A stretch of DNA of 64,000 bases from Proteobacteria bacterium UBA981 (GTDB taxonomy: Bacteria; Pseudomonadota; Gammaproteobacteria; Ga0077536), in the NCBI GenBank assembly GCA_002292285.1, contig DBBP01000016.1, forward strand, positions 15,736 to 79,735, given 5' to 3'. The position numbers and the translations under genes are program-made. Of the stretch, positions 19,998 through 28,017 are shown one piece after another (position 1 is the first letter of the stretch; each line of letters opens with the position of its first letter). The notes under the pieces were generated by a model that saw only the letters and a program-made list of their open reading frames with translations, did no database searches and was not told where the DNA came from.

Positions 19998-21419
19998 CTA
20001 GATGCTGAAACCGCCTAGTTTCGTATCTAGGTACTCATCAATACCTTCGCGTCCACCTTCGCGGCCCATTCCGCTGTCTTTAATCCCGCCGAAGGGTGCA
20101 GCGGCCGCGGTCGGATTGATGTCATTAATGCCAACAATTCCGAACCGCAAGGCTTCAAAGTAGCGCATCGCGGTAGAAAGGCTGTTGGTATAGACGTAGG
20201 CGGCCAATCCATAGGCGGTGTCGTTCGCCATGGCGATTACATCATCATCGTCATCGTAGGCAATCACAGCTGCGACCGGGCCGAACGTTTCCTCGGTGTA
20301 AATCAACATGTCAGGGTTTACGTTAGCCAGAATCGTCGGCTCGTAGAATGAACCGTTCACAAGTTCCGCGTTCGAACTACGTTCGCCCCCGCATAACAAC
20401 TCCGCCCCATGGTCTACGGCATCCCGAACCTGATTAGCGACTTTATCGACCGCGGCGTTGTTGATTAGCGGACCGACACCCGTTTTCTCGTCCAAACCGT
20501 TCCCGACCGTCAAGCGAGAGACTCGGTTTGTTAATTCAGTGAGAAAGGGTTGTAACGCGCTGCGATGAACGTACATGCGATTCGGGCTGATGCAAGCTTG
20601 ACCGGTATTCAGGAACTTGACCGCTGCCGCCCCTTTGGCAGCGTAGATGGGGTCGGCATCCTTGCACACGATAAACGGCGCATGGCCGCCGAGTTCAAGG
20701 GATATGCGCTTCATGTGTTCGCCGGCCCCGCGTGCCAACATTTTTCCAACTGCCGTGGAGCCCGTGAAGGTTATTTTGCGCACCCGCTTGTCTTCGAGAT
20801 ACATTTTGCCGACAGGCGCCGGATCGCTCGCGGTGACGAGATTGATGACACCATCGGGCACGCCCGCTTCCTGCAAGATCCTGAACGTTGCGATCGCGAT
20901 CAATGGCGTTGCCTCGGCCGGTTTGAGAACGATCGTGCAGCCTGCGGCGAGCGCCGGGCCCAGCTTGCGAGTGAGCATCGAAATAGGATAGTTCCACGGC
21001 GTGATAGCGCCAACCACGCCAACGGGCTGACGCAGCACCATAAATCGCTGATCGACACGCGGAGACGGCAAGATGTCGCCATACACGCGCTTGGCCTGCT
21101 CTGCGAACCAGAGCAAAAAGTCTGCCGCATACTGCGTTTCGACTCGCGCAGCACGCAATGGTTTGCCTTGTTCCTGGGTGAGTAATTGTGCAAGTTCTTC
21201 CTTGCGTTCAACCATGAGGCGATACGCTTGATGAAGTATCTCTGCTCGTTTGAAGGCCGTCTGTCCTGACCAGCTCGGGAAAGCGGAACTCGCGGCACTG
21301 ATCGCTGCTGCTGTCTCAGCCGCACCGCCATCAAAGGCGTCGCCTACGCGGTCGCCGGTGGCCGGATTGAAAACCGCGAATTTGGGACCGTCGTCATGCC
21401 AGTGGCCGCCGATCAACAT
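19998..21419 (-). CDS. gabD: NAD(P)-dependent succinate-semialdehyde dehydrogenase-type aldehyde dehydrogenase
   Basis: Oxidises an aldehyde, most likely succinate semialdehyde, to the acid. The 473-residue product has TPWNYPISM, KPAEATPL, FTGSTAVGK, the general-base Glu in LELGGHAP (~242) and the catalytic Cys in NTGQACISPNR (~276). FGGIKDSGMGREGG near the end is typical of the GabD branch. The ATG at 21419 is chosen because GAGGAG lies eight bases upstream; a TTG 14 codons earlier extends the frame without a ribosome-binding site. Substrate identity is inferred. Confidence 0.85.
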   Translation of the reverse strand: MLIGGHWHDDGPKFAVFNPATGDRVGDAFDGGAAETAAAISAASSAFPSWSGQTAFKRAEILHQAYRLMVERKEELAQLLTQEQGKPLRAARVETQYAADFLLWFAEQAKRVYGDILPSPRVDQRFMVLRQPVGVVGAITPWNYPISMLTRKLGPALAAGCTIVLKPAEATPLIAIATFRILQEAGVPDGVINLVTASDPAPVGKMYLEDKRVRKITFTGSTAVGKMLARGAGEHMKRISLELGGHAPFIVCKDADPIYAAKGAAAVKFLNTGQACISPNRMYVHRSALQPFLTELTNRVSRLTVGNGLDEKTGVGPLINNAAVDKVANQVRDAVDHGAELLCGGERSSNAELVNGSFYEPTILANVNPDMLIYTEETFGPVAAVIAYDDDDDVIAMANDTAYGLAAYVYTNSLSTAMRYFEALRFGIVGINDINPTAAAAPFGGIKDSGMGREGGREGIDEYLDTKLGGFSI

Positions 21420-21664
21420 CGGTATTGCTCCTCGAGTGGATGAATTGAGTGTCTGTTCCAACGCATTATCTGAACATTCTGCCGGGCTTCACAATCTGGT
21501 TAATCGCGGCGCTAGTGATTTACGACGCCGAGCCAGTGACTGACGCACAACGACTGTCCTGCCACACGGGACCAGCGCCGTCCTTAAGCCGGTTTGATAT
21601 TGACTGTCTCGTCGCGCATTCTGTGTCCATGTTCGAATAAAGCGCTGTTGATGGGAGATACGCC

Positions 21665-22066
21665 GTGAGTAAACTTCGCCACATACGACCGGAAGGCATG
21701 GCAAATGCCCCGAGCTACACCCATGTGGTCGGAGCGAGCGGGGCTGAGACGCTGTACATCTCGGGTCAGGTCGCTATTGATGCGGATGGCAACACGGTTG
21801 GGAGCGGCGATTTGGCTGCGCAGACCCGCCAGGTCATGGAAAATTTACAAACGGCATTACGCGCTGCCGGGGCGACGTTCGCGGACGTCGTGAAGATCAC
21901 GACCTTTGTTGTCGACTATGAGCCCGCGCAAAGGGCAGCTATCGCGGCAGTCCGGGCAAACTACCTGCCACAAGAAAATCCTCCTGCAAGTACTCTGGTC
22001 GGTGTTCAATCGCTTGCTGCAGACGATTGGCTAATTGAAATCGAGGCCATTGCAGTTCTCGGCTAA
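21665..22066 (+). CDS. RidA/YjgF/Rid-family protein
   Basis: A 133-residue single-domain Rid protein. Members hydrolyse reactive enamine/imine intermediates to ketones and ammonia. Signature stretches are LYISGQVAIDADGN, ADVVKITTFVVDYE and the C-terminal ENPPASTLVGVQSLA. The usual RidA arginine position (NxxxRxxV) reads as ENPPAST, so it may belong to a Rid subfamily without classic deaminase activity. The GTG start at 21665 has GGGAGA upstream. It is divergent from the aldehyde dehydrogenase. Confidence 0.85.
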   Translation: MSKLRHIRPEGMANAPSYTHVVGASGAETLYISGQVAIDADGNTVGSGDLAAQTRQVMENLQTALRAAGATFADVVKITTFVVDYEPAQRAAIAAVRANYLPQENPPASTLVGVQSLAADDWLIEIEAIAVLG

Positions 22067-22198
22067 GTTCGTTTAGGCAAGTTACGATGGTTATCGGCCC
22101 TACCCAGAGCGCAATCCCTCGCAGGCGCTTTGACTCAAAAGCCGGGCAGACTCTTATCACCGACGTGACTATAAACCGGGCACGTGCTTTTCCGATCC

Positions 22199-22256
22199 GC
22201 CGCCTCCACAAAAAAAAAGCCACCCGAAGGGTGGCCATTTATTTGGTGGAGGCGGC
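22199..22256. repeat. ssrA (tmRNA) 3'-end fragment inside an inverted repeat
   Basis: GCCGCCTCCAC (22199-22209) and its complement GTGGAGGCGGC (22246-22256) flank a terminator hairpin. The minus strand reads GCCGCCTCCACCA followed by AAATAAAT and the terminator. That is how a tmRNA 3' end plus native terminator looks in gammaproteobacteria. The rest of the tmRNA is absent here, so this looks like the distal attachment scar of an element that integrated into ssrA. Confidence 0.5.
22210..22235 (-). terminator. Rho-independent terminator (minus strand)
   Basis: GCCACCC-TTC-GGGTGGC forms a perfect 7-bp stem with a triloop and is followed on the minus strand by nine T residues. It is the cleanest terminator in the window. 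Its position directly after the ssrA-like CCA end suggests it is the original tmRNA terminator. Confidence 0.85.
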
Positions 22257-22272
22257 GACAATCACATTGTTT

Positions 22273-22330
22273 TATAAATCAATTAGTTAGATTTAATTTA
22301 GGCAGAAATACCCCCATAAATACCCCCAAT
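22273..22330. repeat. att-type flank: TATAAATCAAT plus paired ATACCCCCA
   Basis: TATAAATCAATTAGTT is followed by two ATACCCCCA words 13 bases apart. A closely similar arrangement occurs at 56922-56982, next to another ssrA-like end. Paired GGGGGTA words next to tRNA/tmRNA ends are common at attachment sites of tyrosine-recombinase islands. No integrase gene is present. Confidence 0.45.
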
Positions 22331-22463
22331 AAAACGCGTTAGGGATTGATAGGGTTTCTACGATTGTATCTGCGGGGAGAATCGAAATTTGGCCTGGCTT
22401 GTCGGCTTAATAAATGATACATATCCTAGGTATTTAGGATCTATGTATTGAGTATTTGTATCA

Positions 22464-23081
22464 ATGAAGAAACGGCGCTCGCAGCGTGACCTCGCTCAGG
22501 CCCTTCTAAGGGAACAGGGGATTATGCGCCTGGCCGAGTTGCGCGAGGCTGGCGTGACCGCGGCCACGATGAGTCGCATGGAGCGGGCCAGCGAAGTCAC
22601 CCGCCTGTCGCGCGGCGTCTATCAGCTGCCAGACGCTGACCTGGACCCGAACCACAGTCTGGCGGAGGCCTCGAAGCGGGTACCCAAGGGCATCGTGTGC
22701 CTCGTCTCCGCCCTGGCGTTCCACGGAATGACGGATCAATTGCCCCCGAGAGTCTGGATGGCGATCGGGTCGAAGGAGTGGGCACCGCAGCTCGAAGGCA
22801 CGCCCATTCGCGTCGTCCGCTTCACCGACCGTCTGCGGAGCGAGGACGTAGAGACGCACATCATAGAAGGAGTTGTCGTCAAAGTTTTTGGAGCCGCCAG
22901 GACCGTGGCCGACTGCTTCCGGCATCGTCGTACGGTGGGGCTATCCATCGCAATCGAAGGGCTTCAGGAATCACTGAGGCAACGCAAAGCGACTCCCGCG
23001 GAAATTGCTCGTCAAGCCGAGAAGGGTAGGGTGTCGACAGTCGTGCGGCCGTATCTCGAGGCACTGACCGCCAATGCCTAA
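22464..23081 (+). CDS. abiEi: AbiEi-family antitoxin
   Basis: A 205-residue antitoxin of a type IV toxin-antitoxin system. The N-terminal winged-helix segment (MRLAELREAGVTAATMSRM, then LSRGVYQL) binds DNA for autorepression. The rest (CLVSALAFHGMTDQLP, DCFRHRRTVGLSIAIEGL) is the AbiEi C-terminal domain. It overlaps the toxin by 8 bp. It lies directly beside the ssrA scar, a usual place for mobile defence or stabilisation modules. Confidence 0.85.
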   Translation: MKKRRSQRDLAQALLREQGIMRLAELREAGVTAATMSRMERASEVTRLSRGVYQLPDADLDPNHSLAEASKRVPKGIVCLVSALAFHGMTDQLPPRVWMAIGSKEWAPQLEGTPIRVVRFTDRLRSEDVETHIIEGVVVKVFGAARTVADCFRHRRTVGLSIAIEGLQESLRQRKATPAEIARQAEKGRVSTVVRPYLEALTANA

Positions 23082-23949
23082 GGAGATCAGGAACGTCGGC
23101 GCCTCCGTCCGGGCCCGACTGCAGAATCTCTCCCGAGAAACAGGGCAGAGCTTCGAACTGATACTTACCCGCTACGCGCTCGAACGCCTGCTTTACCGCC
23201 TCAGCACGTCTATCCATGCTGACCGATTCGTGCTCAAAGGCGCAATGCTGTTAACGAGCTGGTTCACGGATCCGCACCGGGCCACTCGAGATCTAGACCT
23301 GTTGGGATTCGGCGATCAAAACCCGGACGCGATAGCCGCAGCGTTCCAGGAAATCCTCGCAACAAACGCAGAGGATGGCGTCGACTTCGATTTGGACGCT
23401 GTTCGTGTCGATCAGATCCGAGAGGAACTCGAGTATGGCGGACTACGGCTGCGAACGACAGCATCGATCAGTGGTGCCCGTATCGCCGTGACGGTCGACG
23501 TCGCATTCGGAGATGCGTTGGAACCGGGGGCCCAGGTAATCGACTATCCTAGCATGCTGGACTTTCCTGCGCCTCGCCTACGCGCCTATGCACGGGAAAC
23601 GGTGATCGCCGAGAAATTCCAGGCAATGGTGGCGCTGGGACGCGCGAACAGCCGAATGAAAGATTTCTATGACATTTGGCTCCTTAGCCGATCGTTTACT
23701 TTCGACGACGACCGGATGGCTCGTGCAATCGCCGCGACCTTTGCACGGCGCGAAACCGAGATCCCTACCTTACTGCCGGATGCTCTGACGCTAGCCTTCG
23801 CCGAAGATGAGCAGAAGCAGCGTCAGTGGAATGTCTTTGTGGAAAACGTCACACTCCGTCCGGGTAGTCTGGCTGATGTCAGCTCGAGTGTTGCTGGATT
23901 CATCATGCCTCATGCAATCGCCGCAGCGAAGATCGGCAAAGACCACTGA
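23074..23949 (+). CDS. abiEii: AbiEii nucleotidyltransferase toxin
   Basis: A 291-residue DNA polymerase beta-like nucleotidyltransferase that causes growth arrest or abortive phage infection when not countered by AbiEi. The metal-binding motif is within RATRDLDLLG (Asp-x-Asp), a further acidic motif is VTVDVAFGD, and the conserved basic/acidic helix is EKFQAMVALG..RMKDFYD. Translation is coupled to the antitoxin by overlap. The motifs look intact, so the pair may be active. Confidence 0.87.
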   Translation: MPKEIRNVGASVRARLQNLSRETGQSFELILTRYALERLLYRLSTSIHADRFVLKGAMLLTSWFTDPHRATRDLDLLGFGDQNPDAIAAAFQEILATNAEDGVDFDLDAVRVDQIREELEYGGLRLRTTASISGARIAVTVDVAFGDALEPGAQVIDYPSMLDFPAPRLRAYARETVIAEKFQAMVALGRANSRMKDFYDIWLLSRSFTFDDDRMARAIAATFARRETEIPTLLPDALTLAFAEDEQKQRQWNVFVENVTLRPGSLADVSSSVAGFIMPHAIAAAKIGKDH

Positions 23950-24093
23950 TCGAGCGCAAAGCGTTTCGCTTACAAGGGATCTTGAGAAGCGCAGAAAACC
24001 AAAAGGTATGCGGAGGAGGGGCAAGTTCGAGCTTCACGCTACTTCTGCAACCTGTTAAAAGCTGGCGCCTGCCTGTGGTCCGTGAAAACGGGT

Positions 24094-24270
24094 TCAAGCT
24101 GGTTGCAGAAAGTATTCGTGATGCAATCCGCCGAGCAAAGGAAAAGCAACGACGTTGCCGCGTTCGGGCTTTTCGATCGTTCGAGGCGTCGGTGGGTCTT
24201 TGCTAAGGGAAAGATGTGTACGGCACTCGTGGTAGTAGCTCAGATATTCTTTGAGTAACCGACGCAAATG
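24094..24270 (-). pseudogene. C-terminal remnant of an integrase-core transposase
   Basis: The minus strand encodes a 58-codon open tail beginning HLRRLLKEYLSYYHECRTHL and ending VAFPLLGGLHHEYFLQPA before a stop. This is the usual C-terminus of rve-domain transposases (YxxYYxxxRTHLSL..GGLHHxY). Upstream the frame is broken. The last 45 bases are nearly identical to those of the remnant at 57858. Confidence 0.7.
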
Positions 24271-24358
24271 TGGGGTTTTCGCAAAGCGACAGTCTCGCGC
24301 ATCGCGTTGTCATGCTTCAATTCGAGATAAGCCGTATCGAAATCGATTTGCGGTTCAG

Positions 24359-24388
24359 TGATCCCTTTCTTTTATTGGAGCGTATTGT
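24359..24388 (+). promoter_or_regulatory. Candidate ECF sigma promoter (TGATCC-N16-CGTA)
   Basis: TGATCC at 24359-24364, then 18 bases ending CG, then TATTGT. It matches the box found at the sigma factor's own promoter (37375). It would drive the small ORF, GNAT and downstream operon. The leader of about 70 bases is longer than at the other sites. Confidence 0.5.
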
Positions 24389-24457
24389 CTTCAGCGCAAT
24401 CAGAAAGCCCGAGCCGTACATACCGCGAAACAATCGACGGAGTTGAACTACAACAAC

Positions 24458-24571
24458 ATGAGAATCCAGGTCTCGAAATTAGTTCGCGTAATCATGGCTA
24501 CACCTGCTTTAATCGTTAGTGCCGCTTCAAAGATTCTTCCTGCACGCGAGTATGGCGAACTTCACACATGA
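24458..24571 (+). CDS. Possible small leader ORF (37 aa)
   Basis: The ATG at 24458 opens 37 codons (MRIQVSKLVRVIMATPALIV...) with a basic start and one hydrophobic stretch. Its stop overlaps the ATG of the acetyltransferase (ATGA). That coupling is the main argument that it is translated; the Shine-Dalgarno is weak. It lies downstream of the ECF promoter candidate. Confidence 0.35.
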   Translation: MRIQVSKLVRVIMATPALIVSAASKILPAREYGELHT

Positions 24572-25086
24572 AGCCCCGTTCGTTAGATTTCTCGACCCAG
24601 GATTCGCTCAACTCAACCGTGGAGATCCGGTTAGCAAGCAGTGACGACCTGTCCGAGACAAACCTGATAATCGACCGGGCAACGGCACGATGGGGTTTGT
24701 CGGAACGGGTGCAACGGTTGAGCCGATCCGCGCTGCATTACACGACAACTGATCTACAAAGCATGCAAGTAATTGTCGCCAGTGGCGTGGAATCAGAGTC
24801 AATTGCTGTCGCCGCCTGGGAACCCGCCGATGCGAAGGACACGCCGAACGGCATGCACGCGACGATACTACACGGCATTTACGTCGATGCATCCGTTCAG
24901 AGGACAGGAATTGGTCGTCAACTTGTAGAAGTTGTGTGCTCTTGCGCCACGCGACAGGGTTACGCTGCCATTGCAGTACGCGCCTGGCGGGAATCTGAGG
25001 CGTTTTTTCTGCGTCTGGGGTTCAAACGATTCGGTCAAAATGAACCTATTGACGTCTTCCCGAACCGTTTGTGGCGACGGCTGTGA
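24568..25086 (+). CDS. GNAT-family N-acetyltransferase
   Basis: 172 residues. The acetyl-CoA loop is V-x5-QRTGIGRQL (near residues 110-123) and the C-terminal strand is FFLRLGFKRF. Substrate unknown. It is a distant paralogue of the GNAT at 45328-45807. Both share an ERVxRLS...LxYxxTDL stretch about 40 residues in, LLHG/ILHGxYV before the CoA loop, and SxxFF near the end. It is the first full gene of a long plus-strand operon under the ECF-type promoter. Confidence 0.8.
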   Translation: MKPRSLDFSTQDSLNSTVEIRLASSDDLSETNLIIDRATARWGLSERVQRLSRSALHYTTTDLQSMQVIVASGVESESIAVAAWEPADAKDTPNGMHATILHGIYVDASVQRTGIGRQLVEVVCSCATRQGYAAIAVRAWRESEAFFLRLGFKRFGQNEPIDVFPNRLWRRL

Positions 25087-25126
25087 ATACACATCGGCAA
25101 CGCGAACCGTTAACCGATAATTGTTC

Positions 25127-25591
25127 GTGATCAACAGTAAGCAATCGCGCAGCGCGAATTGGTTGGCTCTCTCGGGAGCGATCCCTTTTGTTGCTGGGGC
25201 CGCCGGTTTGTGGATGTTGCCGCGAACGTATGCCGCGGAGTTAATCTATCCTTTAGTAGCCTACGGCGCTGTCATTCTCGCGTTCATCGGCGCGGTGCAT
25301 TGGGGACTGGCCATGACATTGGAAAACGCCGGAGACAGCGATCGCGCCGCGCGCCAATTCAGGCTTAGCGTGTCATCACCGCTCATCGCGTGGGTTGCCC
25401 TGATGCTTGAGCCGGAAATCGCGATGACCGTGCTGGCCTTTGCGATCGCTGGAGTCTATGCGATCGATTGCGACGCCGTTAAGCGTGGCATCGCGCCACT
25501 GTGGTACCAGCGATTGCGTCTGCCCATCAGCGTTTTGGTTATAGCGCTGTTGTTAGCGAGTGCCGTGGCCACTACGGTGCGTCTTGCGTGA
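25127..25591 (+). CDS. DUF3429 family membrane protein
   Basis: About 154 residues and four or five transmembrane helices: WLALSGAIPFVAGAAGLWM, LIYPLVAYGAVILAFIGAVH, LIAWVALM, MTVLAFAIAGVYAI and LPISVLVIALLLASAV. The GAVHWGLAM motif is the hallmark of DUF3429 (TMEM69-like) proteins. Function unknown. Such genes often sit in photolyase/stress clusters. The start is GTG at 25127 or TTG at 25121; neither has a clear ribosome-binding site. Confidence 0.75.
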   Translation: MINSKQSRSANWLALSGAIPFVAGAAGLWMLPRTYAAELIYPLVAYGAVILAFIGAVHWGLAMTLENAGDSDRAARQFRLSVSSPLIAWVALMLEPEIAMTVLAFAIAGVYAIDCDAVKRGIAPLWYQRLRLPISVLVIALLLASAVATTVRLA

Positions 25592-25670
25592 CTCCGCAGG
25601 CGCAGACGTCGAAAGTTTATTTCCAGGTGCGTGACTTTCCAGATGATTTCAGAGTAACCGGTCAGGTCAC

Positions 25671-26198
25671 ATGACACAAAATAAAACAGCGCGGCGCTCC
25701 GCCAAGGTAATCGTTTGCGACCTGATGCAAACCGGATATTCCTACAAACTGGCAGAAAAAGTCGGCGCAAATTTCGACCCCCATTTCGAACCGCAACTCA
25801 CACCTTCCGAAATGTTGAAGATGGGTGTGTTCGCCGGCAAATACATGACCGATTGCCGGGCTGAATTTCCGGATGCATGGTTCAAGAACGCGAAATTTAG
25901 TGCGGGCGCTCGTGATCCCGGCATCAATTTTTTCGGGGTTGAAGCGTCAAAGCCCCTGTCGTACTGGCGCGAGAAAGGATGGATCCACGAGGACGACCCG
26001 CGCGGCTGGTTCCAGTGGTATTGCCGATATTATATGGGGCGCCGGCACGAAGACGACGCGAGGCAGATTCAGCGCTGGCGAAATATGCGTCGTCATGTCG
26101 CTCAACTCAAAAAAAACTGCATGCGAGGCGACCTGCTTTGCCGTCCCCGACAGCGCCAGGCGCTGCTCCACTGGGCTTATGATTCGCGCGCAATGTGA
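25671..26198 (+). CDS. Conserved hypothetical protein
   Basis: 175 residues, soluble, rich in aromatic and charged residues in the second half (GWIHEDDPRGWFQWYCRYYM, then CRPRQRQALLHWAYDSR). The conserved look of that half suggests a genuine family, but I cannot name a function. Gene neighbours are DUF3429 (80 bases upstream) and lipocalin (3 bases downstream), so it is within the photo-oxidative operon. Confidence 0.6.
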   Translation: MTQNKTARRSAKVIVCDLMQTGYSYKLAEKVGANFDPHFEPQLTPSEMLKMGVFAGKYMTDCRAEFPDAWFKNAKFSAGARDPGINFFGVEASKPLSYWREKGWIHEDDPRGWFQWYCRYYMGRRHEDDARQIQRWRNMRRHVAQLKKNCMRGDLLCRPRQRQALLHWAYDSRAM

Positions 26199-26201
26199 AA
26201 A

Positions 26202-26771
26202 ATGAGAATTAAGTTTCATCTCGGCCGGCTGCATCGTCGGAACGCTTGCGCACTTGCTTTAACGCTCGTCTGCGCCGGTCTTTGCGGCTGCGTGGGGATC
26301 CCGGATAACGCGACAGCGGTGCGCAACTTCGAGTTAGAACGCTACCTGGGAACCTGGTACGAAATCGCCCGGCTCGATCATCGTTTCGAGCGTGGACTGT
26401 CCCGCGTGCATGCCGAGTATGTCATGCGCGACGATGGTGGCGTTCGCGTTCTGAATAGTGGGTACAACGAACAAGACGGCAAGTGGGAACACGCAGTGGG
26501 TAAGGCATACTTTGTCGACAAACCCGATATCGGCCGTCTGAAAGTTTCCTTTTTTGGCCCTTTTTATGGCGCCTATAACGTCGTGGTATTGGACAAAAAA
26601 CGCTACAGTTACTCAATGGTGATCAGTTCCAATACCTCCTATTTGTGGATCCTCGCGCGAGGGCCGACGCTGGACAGCGCGATTCTGGACGAGCTGCTCG
26701 CGACGGCCCGCGAACTGGGCTTTAACACCGACGAGCTGATATATCCCGAACACGAGTCCGTGACAAATTGA
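26202..26771 (+). CDS. blc: Outer-membrane lipocalin lipoprotein (Blc-like)
   Basis: 189 residues with a lipoprotein signal (lipobox CGC near residue 29-31, LCGC). The lipocalin signature ERYLGTWYEIARLDHRFERG follows. Conserved interior features are SFFGPFYGAYNVVVLDKK and the third motif ILARGPTLD. Blc proteins bind fatty acids or lysophospholipids and are stress-induced. Co-location with cyclopropane/furan-type lipid genes suggests handling of modified or oxidised lipids. Confidence 0.88.
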   Translation: MRIKFHLGRLHRRNACALALTLVCAGLCGCVGIPDNATAVRNFELERYLGTWYEIARLDHRFERGLSRVHAEYVMRDDGGVRVLNSGYNEQDGKWEHAVGKAYFVDKPDIGRLKVSFFGPFYGAYNVVVLDKKRYSYSMVISSNTSYLWILARGPTLDSAILDELLATARELGFNTDELIYPEHESVTN

Positions 26772-26778
26772 CATTCGT

Positions 26779-27345
26779 ATGGAGCCCGACGTTCGTCGCT
26801 GTTGCTCGGTACTCAAGATCTGGGTCCTATCGATTCTGGCTTTGGCTGCCCACAGCATGAGTGCGGCAGCGGAACTCGATCTCGACGCCAAATCATGGCG
26901 CACGATCAACGACGGCGTTATGGGTGGGGTCTCTCACGGTGAAATGGTCGCTATAAATAACGGGCTGCGTTTCCGGGGACGGCTCTCTTTGGAGAACAAC
27001 GGCGGGTTCGCGTCCGCGCGCACGGCCTATGTCGGCAAGCCCGTGAGCGCGGGTCGTGTTCGCTTACGAGTAAGAGGGGACGGTCGCCGCTATCAGTTCC
27101 GCGTGCGGCTCGACCCACACGATGACGGCGTCTCCTGGCGCGCCAACTTTGACACAAGCGAATCCTGGCAGACGATAGACCTGCCATTCGGTAATTTCGA
27201 ACCCGTTTATCGCGGCAGACCGGTTGCGAATGCCGGGTCATTTGAGCCAAAGAAAATACGTCAGCTCGGATTTATGCTTGCGGATCGAAAAGAAGGCGCC
27301 TTCCAGCTCGATATCACGAGCATCGAATTTCCAACCGGCGAATAA
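26779..27345 (+). CDS. CIA30 family protein (complex I intermediate-associated protein 30 domain)
   Basis: 188 residues. A hydrophobic N-terminus (WVLSILALAAHSMSAAAE) looks like a signal peptide. The mature part shows CIA30 features: WRTINDGVMGGVSHGEM, FRGRLSLENNGGFAS and a C-terminal QLDITSIEF. It is a jelly-roll, carbohydrate-binding-like fold. A degenerate second copy of its last ~20 codons lies at 32385-32430. Biochemical role unknown. Confidence 0.82.
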   Translation: MEPDVRRCCSVLKIWVLSILALAAHSMSAAAELDLDAKSWRTINDGVMGGVSHGEMVAINNGLRFRGRLSLENNGGFASARTAYVGKPVSAGRVRLRVRGDGRRYQFRVRLDPHDDGVSWRANFDTSESWQTIDLPFGNFEPVYRGRPVANAGSFEPKKIRQLGFMLADRKEGAFQLDITSIEFPTGE

Positions 27346-27414
27346 GTTCAGCAAAGTTTTTCGGCGCCCGGAGACAAATTGCGTTGCGGACACGGGTACG
27401 CCTCTTCAGGCGAG

Positions 27415-27444
27415 TGATCCGATTTCCTTTGCAAGACGTAAAAA
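27415..27444 (+). promoter_or_regulatory. ECF sigma promoter (TGATCC-N16-CGTA)
   Basis: TGATCC at 27415-27420, an 18-base spacer ending CG, then TAAAAA at 27439. The first ATG of the DUF3833 gene begins only five bases after the -10 hexamer. It is an internal promoter of the long operon and a match to the sigma factor's own promoter. Confidence 0.6.
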
Positions 27445-27449
27445 GCCAT

Positions 27450-28013
27450 ATGAACGTGATGCAAAGTCTCCGGTCCGCAGGCCGTCGCTACCGTCCGCTG
27501 GTGTTCCTCTCCCCTCTATTGGCGGTTGGCTGTGGCGGCCTGCAGCTGGAGGACCACGCCGGGGATGCCCCGCGCTTCGACCCATTCAGCTACTTCGTCG
27601 GTCAGACCCGAGCCTGGGGCATCGTGCAGGACTGGCGTGGACGTGTTGTCCGCCGCTTCGATGTCGACATCGAAGGTTCGGTCGAAAACGGTGAACTACG
27701 CCTAGACGAAGCGTTTCGCTAAGCCGACGGCGAGCGCTCCACCCGCCAATGGCTGATCCGGGCGGACGACAGCGGCCACCTGAGCGGGACTGCGGACGAC
27801 ATTGTCGGCACTGCGACAGGTGGCGTAACGGGTAACGCAATGCGTTGGCGTTACCCGATGGACCTCGAGGTTGACGGTCGAAGTTATCGAGTACATTTCG
27901 ATGATTGGATGTGGCAACTCGATAGCAACGTATTGGTCAACCGGTCGTACATTCGTAAGTTCGGAATCAAGGTCGCGGAAGTCACGATTTTCATGCATAA
28001 ATCAGACGGCTGA
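27450..28013 (+). pseudogene. DUF3833 lipoprotein interrupted by an in-frame TAA
   Basis: The frame from 27450 encodes a lipoprotein signal (LAVGC) and DUF3833 features (FDPFSYFVGQTRAWGIVQDW, FDVDIEGSVENGELRLDE). A TAA at 27720-27722 sits where a Tyr is expected (F-R-stop-ADGERSTRQW). The same frame then stays open with fitting sequence (WRYPMDLEVDG, FDDWMWQLD) to a TGA at 28011-28013. So one substitution separates it from an intact gene: a recent pseudogene, a readthrough gene or a sequencing error. Confidence 0.8.
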
Positions 28014-28017
28014 GCTG

